Positions 58,083-64,000 of a stretch of 64,000 bases of DNA are shown here, piece after piece. The notes under the pieces were generated by a model. The model ran no database searches. It was not told the DNA's origin and was given only the letters and a program-made list of their open reading frames with translations. How positions within the stretch are numbered: the stretch's first letter is position 1; every line of letters starts with the position of its first letter. This DNA comes from Hortaea werneckii (taxonomy: Eukaryota > Ascomycota > Dothideomycetes > Mycosphaerellales > Teratosphaeriaceae), in contig JBAOKB010000159.1 of NCBI GenBank assembly GCA_037044905.1, positions 62,001-126,000 on the forward strand, given 5' to 3'. A program made the translations under genes and the position numbers.

Positions 58083-59653
58083 GCTTGGCAGCAGTCGGGG
58101 TCAGAGGAGAAGTCGAGGCGGGGAACGAGCTCTGTCCAGGGACGCGACGAATGCGCGACAAGGACAGTTGATGAGTCCAATGCGCGTCGACCGTCCCGCT
58201 GATCTGACGAGCACCAAAGACTTCCCAATCCCTGAGGCCGAATGCCAAGCTCCACCTCTTGAAGCCCTCCTGTGGTGTAATAAGGAAACAGCGAGCGACC
58301 GAAGCACGGCCCTCGTTTCAGGAATCTCCACTACCGTATGAATTCCTTCTCTTTTCTCGCGCAGCAGCTGCAGCCTGATGTACAAACGATCCAGCCGTGT
58401 CGTCTCGTCCCGAAGGCGTGGTATAAGGGGAGGACAATGCCATGCGCCAGCAGCTAATAGGCAGGGCAGTCGGTAAGGATGGCGGGCGGGCGGGCGAGGG
58501 TGGGTGGGTGGATGGATGTGGAGCGGAGAAGGCGTGAGGGCCGGTGCGGGAGACAGGACGCATCCGCGTGTCTCAGACTCGCCGGTGCCAGACTCCCAGC
58601 AGCTCAGGGCAGCCCGGGCACGGCGGGAGCGACCGTGGAGCGGGCGGGCGGGCGGGGACCCTGAGTTTGGAGATGATGAGCAGCGGCCTTCACACGCGCA
58701 CCGATTGGAATTGACTGGGGCTGGGAGGCACTGACCACCAGCAATTGCTCGTCGCTGCAATAGACGCGTATCCAGATATTTAGTATTAGGAGGTGAGGGA
58801 TACGATCCAGCCGACTTGGGACAATGCAACGACTAGACGCGCCAATTCGATCCCTAGCGGAATCTTCTTCCCTTCCATTTCTGGCACATTGATTGTGGTG
58901 ATCGACCTCCTACAGTAGTAGTGCCTAGCTCGCAGTGTACAGCGATACTGTACCTCAATCAAGCTCTCGCCGGTCCTGAAACACCCTACCAACCCTGCGC
59001 TACCTACCTACCCGGACTCGCGGCCCGCTAGCGAGTGGCGAAGTGGAAAATCATTATGCAGTCGTGCAAACATTCCCATTTTTATAGTCCTTACAAAATA
59101 TACACAACAAGATATCGCCTTTAGTACGAGCAATGCACAAAGTCAAACTTCCATCTTGAAAACGCCGGGAAGATAGCAGGAGTATTCGAGCAGTAATAGA
59201 ACAGCTGCGTAAGAATACTTCAGACTGATGAGAGATGCCTATCCAAATCTCCAAAATTCTCAGCTCGTGCTTCACCTTTCCCGCTCTCCACTTCCCTGTC
59301 CTTTCTCACCCGCAAAAAAAAAAAGCGCGGACTCTGAAACAAACTAGATGACGGGCGTGGGGACTTACTGTCTGGCCATTTTCCGCTTGCGTGATACAAT
59401 GGATCATCTATTGAATAAGCTTGCTGCTTTTCTCCAAAGTCTTCCTACTCTGCACATACAGCCATTGGTCGTGTTTTCGTCCCATCAGGGAGACGGGGAA
59501 GAAAAGCATCAACGAACCATTGACGCTTGTCTACATTATCGATCTTTCGCAAGCTGCGAAGACATAGGTGCCCTTCCATGCAAATGGGCAGATCCAATCG
59601 AAAAGCATGTAAGATGGATTCACTCATGCGACATCCTATCTATTTTCTCTATT

Positions 59654-59694
59654 CCCCCCCCCCCCCCCCCTCTTTTTTTTTTTTTTCTTTTTTT
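59654..59694. repeat. C17 followed by T-rich homopolymer
   Basis: Seventeen C bases (59654-59670) are followed by TC, fourteen T and further T runs. Such a junction is prone to sequencing-length error and to strain variation. Confidence 0.9.
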
Positions 59695-60110
59695 CTTCTA
59701 CTCAAAAGACATATTTATTACTCTACACAACAGCTCCTCCGCATCACGTGAAGCCATGATACCCCGCCCTCGCAATTCTTCAGATCGCGGGAATGGTTGT
59801 ATACATTCGGAGGAGGGGGCCTCGAGTGTGTCGTCATCCCTCTGGCGCTTCTCCCTCTAGCTGCCTTCCAGACTTCCGTTACTGTCGATACCGTTCACGG
59901 TTCGATCAGTGGCACCGACGTCGTGAGGGAGTCTATCGCGATACGGTCATAGTGGTAATCTGTTTATCCCGAAAGGGATGTGGTGGGAGTGTGAAGCGGC
60001 GTGGATCCATTCAGCCAGTTTGTGGACTTGAGGTTGCTTTGCTTTGGAAAGCTCTTCCAGTGTAGCCCCGCTTACAGCACGGCAGGTCACGGGTGGTTGA
60101 TGGCAAATTA

Positions 60111-60167
60111 GTTGAGTGGAGTGCGAATTGGTGAGTGGAGTGCGAATCGCTGGTGGAGTGCGAATCG
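60111..60167. repeat. Three imperfect 18-19-bp tandem repeats
   Basis: The core GTGGAGTGCGAAT occurs at 60116, 60135 and 60153, spaced 19 and 18 bp. It lies just downstream of the minus-strand BSP-like gene and could be part of its 3' UTR. Confidence 0.85.
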
Positions 60168-60311
60168 GTCGACTGAGCGGAGACTGTTGAAATCATCGGA
60201 CGTTAGAGTCGTGAACGCTTTTCGTCTCAAATGAAGGCAATCGGTGGGCGTCGATTCCTCTTCCCACGCACGCCCATGACTACCCGTTCAAACCTCTCTT
60301 CAGCAGCCGTA

Positions 60312-61148
60312 TCACGCATCGCCATGCTTAGGCGGGGTATCAGTCGGGATGGTCTCCCCAATCGTCCCAGTTGCGCCCTCCCCCTCACCACCCCCCCGCC
60401 TCTGCAACTCCTCCCTATACTCCCCCCACAACTCCTCCACCCGCCGTCCGCGACAACACTCCCCAAACACCCTGTCCTCATCATACCTCCCCGTCCTCAA
60501 ACACCCATTCAACCTCCTCACCGTCCCCACCCCAAACTTCTCCTCCAACCACTGCAGAAAGAACCCCGTATGCTGATACCCAGCATCCCAATTCCCCTCC
60601 GCCTCCTGCTTCCAATGCCGTGCCGCGAGTCCGGCGTTCAACCGCACATAATCCGCCATCCCCTCCACCAAACCCCCGGGACAACTTCCCTGCGCGTTCC
60701 ACTGGAAACAGTGCACGAGCTCATGACAGATAATCCCCAGCACCTCGTGGCGTGCGCGCTCCGCTCCGACGCGCTGGATGTAGTCGAGGTTGATGTGGAT
60801 CTCCTTGTGGTCGTCGTCGAGGTCGGTGCCTGTGGTGTAGGCGAGGCCGTTGTACTGGCGCAGGATGAGGGTGACGCTGCGGGTTCCCGGGCGTGGGCAC
60901 GAGGGGGTGTAGAGGAGGTTCAGGACGTTTTGGATTTGGAGGGGGAGGTCTTCGCTTGCTTTGATGTTGGAGAGGAAGAGGGTCGATCCTTCGTGGCTGA
61001 GGTCGTCGAGGTGCAGGCGGATTTTGGGGGAGGGGAAATGGTGGGTGCGGATTGGAGCGGGGATGGGGGAGGTGGTGCTGCTGGGCGCGTCGTGGGGGCG
61101 GGAGATGGCGGGCATGGCTTGTTGGAAGTAGGTGGGGGTGATTGGCAT
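60312..61148 (-). CDS. BSP-family metallopeptidase-like protein
   Basis: This is a member of the plant/fungal basic secretory protein (BSP) family, a gluzincin-like fold. The zinc-binding motif HELVHCFQ starts at His142, with His146; downstream GGLVEGMADYVRLNAGL supplies the family's third-ligand region. The rest (DYIQRV..RHEVLGII, YQHTGFFLQWLEEKFG) fits the family. The N-terminus (MPITPTYFQQAMPAISRP) shows no signal peptide, so despite the family name it is probably intracellular. The length is 278 residues in one exon. The C-terminus is Gly/Glu-rich. Protease activity is expected from the motif but is not established for fungal members. Confidence 0.88.
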   Translation of the reverse strand: MPITPTYFQQAMPAISRPHDAPSSTTSPIPAPIRTHHFPSPKIRLHLDDLSHEGSTLFLSNIKASEDLPLQIQNVLNLLYTPSCPRPGTRSVTLILRQYNGLAYTTGTDLDDDHKEIHINLDYIQRVGAERARHEVLGIICHELVHCFQWNAQGSCPGGLVEGMADYVRLNAGLAARHWKQEAEGNWDAGYQHTGFFLQWLEEKFGVGTVRRLNGCLRTGRYDEDRVFGECCRGRRVEELWGEYREELQRRGGGEGEGATGTIGETIPTDTPPKHGDA

Positions 61149-61796
61149 GGTGGGATTCGAGGGCGGTTTATGTAGCTAGGTAAGTCTGGCTGGAGCAAGG
61201 AGGGATGGATGACTGTAGGGATGGGAATGTACGGCGACAGCTGGAGATGCACGTCATGGTTCGCGCTAAGCTGGGATCCCCGTTCGCCGTTTGTGGGGAG
61301 GAAGCGCAAGAAGCAGGGATGAGGGCGATAGGCTTCTGCTGACTGTCCGCGCCCGGCGCACAGGAGCTGCCGCCTGTTTGTTTTCCCTTGCTGCAGTACT
61401 GGAGAACAGCATTCGAGACTGTCCCAGGTAGAGGCCTCTTACATGTCCCTCAATCTATCAACGTCGCTTACATCTGAGTACAATTGATTGCGCATTAATG
61501 AATATTGCCTATTCCTTCTTTTCCATCGAAAAGAATCGAAATCGACTATCGCGACGCAACCCAAGCCGTCTCCTAGCGTGGGTCGGTTGCCGAGCGCAAC
61601 AGCATTTAGCGGCGCAGCCCACGCCTATTATGCATGATACAAGCAGACACACCCAAAACACTCCCACGCGCCGAACCATTATATAGGCCGACTGGTGATC
61701 CGATCGACAACCAACCTTCCGACCTGCGCACACACTCGACAACCGCCCTCCATTTTGTCGCCCCTTCGAACGACCCCCCTTCCTCCCCCCCCCATC
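61149..61796. promoter_or_regulatory. Divergent promoter region between BSP-like gene and STU1
   Basis: 648 bp separate the outward-facing starts. A TATATA sequence at about 61679 lies roughly 115 bp upstream of the STU1 ATG, followed by a C-rich pyrimidine leader typical of strongly initiating fungal transcripts. The TATA assignment is tentative. Confidence 0.45.
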
Positions 61797-64000
61797 ATGG
61801 ACGCCCAAGCGGCGAGCCTCCTCAGCACCCTCAAACGCCCCGCCGCCCCCTCCGAGTCCAAACTCGCCAGTCTCAACCAGCTCAAGTCCGATATCAAGCA
61901 CCACCGCGTGCCCGAAAATGCCCAGGCCACCATCTTCGAGTGCTTGCGCATCGCCATCACCCAGCAATCTTCCTCCACCCTGACTCTCTCCGCTTACTCT
62001 ACTCTCGGACATCTGGCCAAGCGCTTGAAGATTCAGTGTCCCCATGGCTCCGGCGAGAGCATCAAGCAGCTGGCTCCGCGATTATTCCCGGCGTTGACCG
62101 AACGCCTAGGAGATCTGAAGGAGCCAGTACGCGCCGCGACTTGCGACGCGCTAGGCGAGCTGTATCAGTTTCTTGGCCCGGATGTAGAGGCCATTGTCAG
62201 AGAGGACGCCATCACTAGTGGCAATGCGCGTGCCAAAGAGGCCGGCATGGGATGGGTGGTACGGATGCACCGAAACAAAGACATGCCCTTCAAGAGCTAC
62301 ACGTCTTGCATCGTCGCACGCTTAGAAGACGCAGACGGAAATGTTCGCGAAGCAGCGAAGAGGAGTTTGGTCGATTTGTTCTCTAACGCGCCGGACAGAG
62401 CTAAGACAGATCTCAAGAGACAGCTGAAGGCGCACAGCGTGAGACATTCCATTGTCACCCAGATCTTGTCGCAGATTGGCACTGAAGTCAACAGCACAAG
62501 CGCCTCACGGCCGCAAACGAGAGACCGCGCTCATACACCAGACGTGCAGACTCAGGACCTTGGAGGAAGCACGAGAAATCTACCCGCCATGGACCATGTG
62601 GCCCACTTCGCCGACACACTCAACAGCGAAGCCGCAAAGCCGCCTCCCGTAGAAGAAGTTCCGATGGATCCTATCTACGCTCACTCACAACGCGAATTGG
62701 AAGAGGCTTTCCGTGAAATGCTACCTTACTTCGAAGGCAAAGAGACGGAAGAGAACTGGATGCTCCGTGACAAGTCCACTTTGAAGCTGCGCCGCTTCCT
62801 CAAAGGCAACGCGCCAAATGACTATCACATGGCTTTCATGCTTGGCATCAAACAGCTGATGGATGGCATTCTCAAGGTTGCCAACTCTCTCCGGACGACT
62901 ATGTCCACCAACGGCTCCCAATTAGTTCAGGAGCTGGCACGGACTCTTGGCCCTGCCTTTGATCCCCACGGTGAAATCGTCCTGCAAAACTTCATCAAGA
63001 TGTCGGCAGCGACAAAACCTATCGCCGCCTCAAACGGCCGCGCAACGGCAGACGCCGTGTTCCAGAACTGCTCCTACAACGCCCGGATGATGCAGCACTT
63101 ATGGTCTGCTGCTCAAGATAAGAACGCGCAGACGCGTCAAAATGTCCCGGAATGGTTGAAGACGATCTTACGCCGCCAAACGGCCTACAAGTCTGGCTTT
63201 GAGTCGAGTGGTGGGCTTGATCTGGCCGAGAAATGCATCAAAAAGGGTCTAGATGACCCCAAGCCGGCAGTCAAGGAGGGCATGAGAGGGGCTTTCTGGG
63301 TGTTCAGCTCAGGTTGGCCGCAGAAGGCCGGCCTCATCATGGCCGGCCTCTCACCTCAAGCGAGAAGCGCATTGGAGAAGGACCCGAACAATCCAAATGC
63401 CGGACTCCACGCGTCTCAGCCGTCAGCAAGTGTCGCTTCTCACTCTGGCGCACCGGCTGGACGACAAGGCGGTAGGAGTAGGATGGCAGAGATGATCGCT
63501 GAGCAGCGAAAGGCAAAGGCCGCGGGCAAGTTACCTGAACGGCCTAACAGTGCCATGGCTACACTTTCGCCCGCGAAGCAGAGGGCTCCTAGCGAGAAGG
63601 TGACCTCTTCTCGTCCGCACTCAAACCTTCGAGCAGAGACCCGCGTGGCATCCTCTGCATCCACCGCATCAACCAACGCCCCATCAGAAGCAGACAAGTC
63701 TTCCGCAGGCGCGGGAGGCAAGCGCTCTGCCCTTATGTCTGGGCCCGTACGACGACCGAGACGGCCTGAGATACCGAGACCTCAGACCGCGGACCCCTAC
63801 GCCTCTAAGCGTCTCTTACGTCCTGAGACGCCGGCTGACAAGGATGAAAGCCCATGCAACAGTCCTCATCTCAAGGCTAGCACCGGAGCGAGTGGAAGAG
63901 CTTCAGGGATTCCGACCACTAACTCGGCGGTCAGGAACCGCGCGAAAACCTCTGGAGCACCTAGCCCGCGAGGTGTCGCAAGTCCTAATGCTAGTCCGGC
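61797..64000 (+). CDS. STU1: CLASP-family microtubule protein Stu1, 3' end outside window
   Basis: CLASP/Stu1 stabilises microtubule plus ends and the spindle. From the ATG at 61797 the frame is open for 734 codons to the edge, with no stop and no intron. The N-terminus MDAQAASLLSTLKR..KLASLNQLKSDIKHHRVPE is the fungal Stu1 opening. TOG-like HEAT repeats follow, with paired helices such as RLGDLKEPVRAATCDALGEL and RLEDADGNVREAAKRSLVDL; a second TOG region covers residues ~300-530 (REMLPYFEGKETEENWMLRD, then GLDDPKPAVKEGMRGAFWVF). The last ~170 visible residues are Ser/Arg/Pro-rich and basic, the microtubule-binding linker. The C-terminal TOG domain must lie beyond the window. Confidence 0.93.
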   Translation, partial: MDAQAASLLSTLKRPAAPSESKLASLNQLKSDIKHHRVPENAQATIFECLRIAITQQSSSTLTLSAYSTLGHLAKRLKIQCPHGSGESIKQLAPRLFPALTERLGDLKEPVRAATCDALGELYQFLGPDVEAIVREDAITSGNARAKEAGMGWVVRMHRNKDMPFKSYTSCIVARLEDADGNVREAAKRSLVDLFSNAPDRAKTDLKRQLKAHSVRHSIVTQILSQIGTEVNSTSASRPQTRDRAHTPDVQTQDLGGSTRNLPAMDHVAHFADTLNSEAAKPPPVEEVPMDPIYAHSQRELEEAFREMLPYFEGKETEENWMLRDKSTLKLRRFLKGNAPNDYHMAFMLGIKQLMDGILKVANSLRTTMSTNGSQLVQELARTLGPAFDPHGEIVLQNFIKMSAATKPIAASNGRATADAVFQNCSYNARMMQHLWSAAQDKNAQTRQNVPEWLKTILRRQTAYKSGFESSGGLDLAEKCIKKGLDDPKPAVKEGMRGAFWVFSSGWPQKAGLIMAGLSPQARSALEKDPNNPNAGLHASQPSASVASHSGAPAGRQGGRSRMAEMIAEQRKAKAAGKLPERPNSAMATLSPAKQRAPSEKVTSSRPHSNLRAETRVASSASTASTNAPSEADKSSAGAGGKRSALMSGPVRRPRRPEIPRPQTADPYASKRLLRPETPADKDESPCNSPHLKASTGASGRASGIPTTNSAVRNRAKTSGAPSPRGVASPNASP

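Larger units (their letters stand above)
58083..60311. other. Gene-poor region upstream of the RhoGAP gene
   Basis: About 2.2 kb. It includes the RhoGAP promoter and GC-rich leader (GGGC repeats near 58480-58660), an extreme C17/T14 homopolymer (59654-59694) and three short imperfect repeats (60111-60167). Open frames are short; none is supported. Confidence 0.5.

Noticed and set aside
59348..59860. 170-codon plus-strand frame
   Set aside because: It crosses the C17/T14 homopolymer, giving runs of Pro and Phe; no real protein features.
59890..59930. Possible tRNA T-arm (GGTTCGATC)
   Set aside because: No matching acceptor, D or anticodon stems could be drawn around it.
18582..64000. A secretion/polarity gene cluster (BOS1, KRE6, SEC7, RGA, STU1)
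   Set aside because: Genes are on both strands, interleaved with metabolic and unknown genes, and have no shared repeat or promoter motif that I can see; coincidence is the simpler reading.

Overview
The window reads as nuclear DNA of a filamentous ascomycete (Pezizomycotina). Coding regions are moderately GC-rich. Introns are short (49-164 bp), with GT..AG ends and CTAAC-type branch points. The proteins are typical fungal housekeeping and cell-wall proteins. A Dothideomycete is my best guess, but that is inference from protein style only. I see no transposon, CRISPR array, rRNA, tRNA or obvious secondary-metabolite cluster.

Layout. 0.3-8.2 kb: a DHA1-type MFS transporter (-), a four-helix membrane protein with a long disordered tail (-), and mitochondrial adrenodoxin reductase (+). 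8.8-16.7 kb: an L-2-hydroxyglutarate dehydrogenase-like oxidoreductase, a possible small ORF, a PNPOx-family protein and a PldA-like phospholipase D. 18.6-24.3 kb: a membrane-anchored arylsulfotransferase-like protein, a CMD/AhpD-like protein and the Qb-SNARE Bos1. 26.7-41.4 kb: KRE6/SKN1 glucan-synthesis protein, a 2EXR/F-box-like protein, the 2071-aa Arf-GEF Sec7 and the pyruvate dehydrogenase E2 subunit. 43.5-64 kb: a multi-KH RNA-binding protein, a large disordered protein, an Sdt1-like pyrimidine nucleotidase, an AhpC/TSA-like protein, a LIM-RhoGAP, a BSP-family metallopeptidase-like protein, and a CLASP/Stu1 gene that runs off the right edge.

Several products act in secretion, cell polarity and wall building (Bos1, Sec7, PLD, Kre6, Rga, Stu1). 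They are scattered on both strands, so I read this as coincidence rather than a cluster. Four pairs are divergent and probably share promoters of 449-856 bp.

The most striking signal is structural. Five genes in the first 24.3 kb carry nine single-base frameshifts. Seven are losses of one base, most often from a short run of G or C. I found none in the roughly 26 kb of coding sequence to the right. Conserved residues continue in the shifted frame each time, so I favour assembly error or very recent allele decay over old pseudogenes. I did not find a convincing new biological system.
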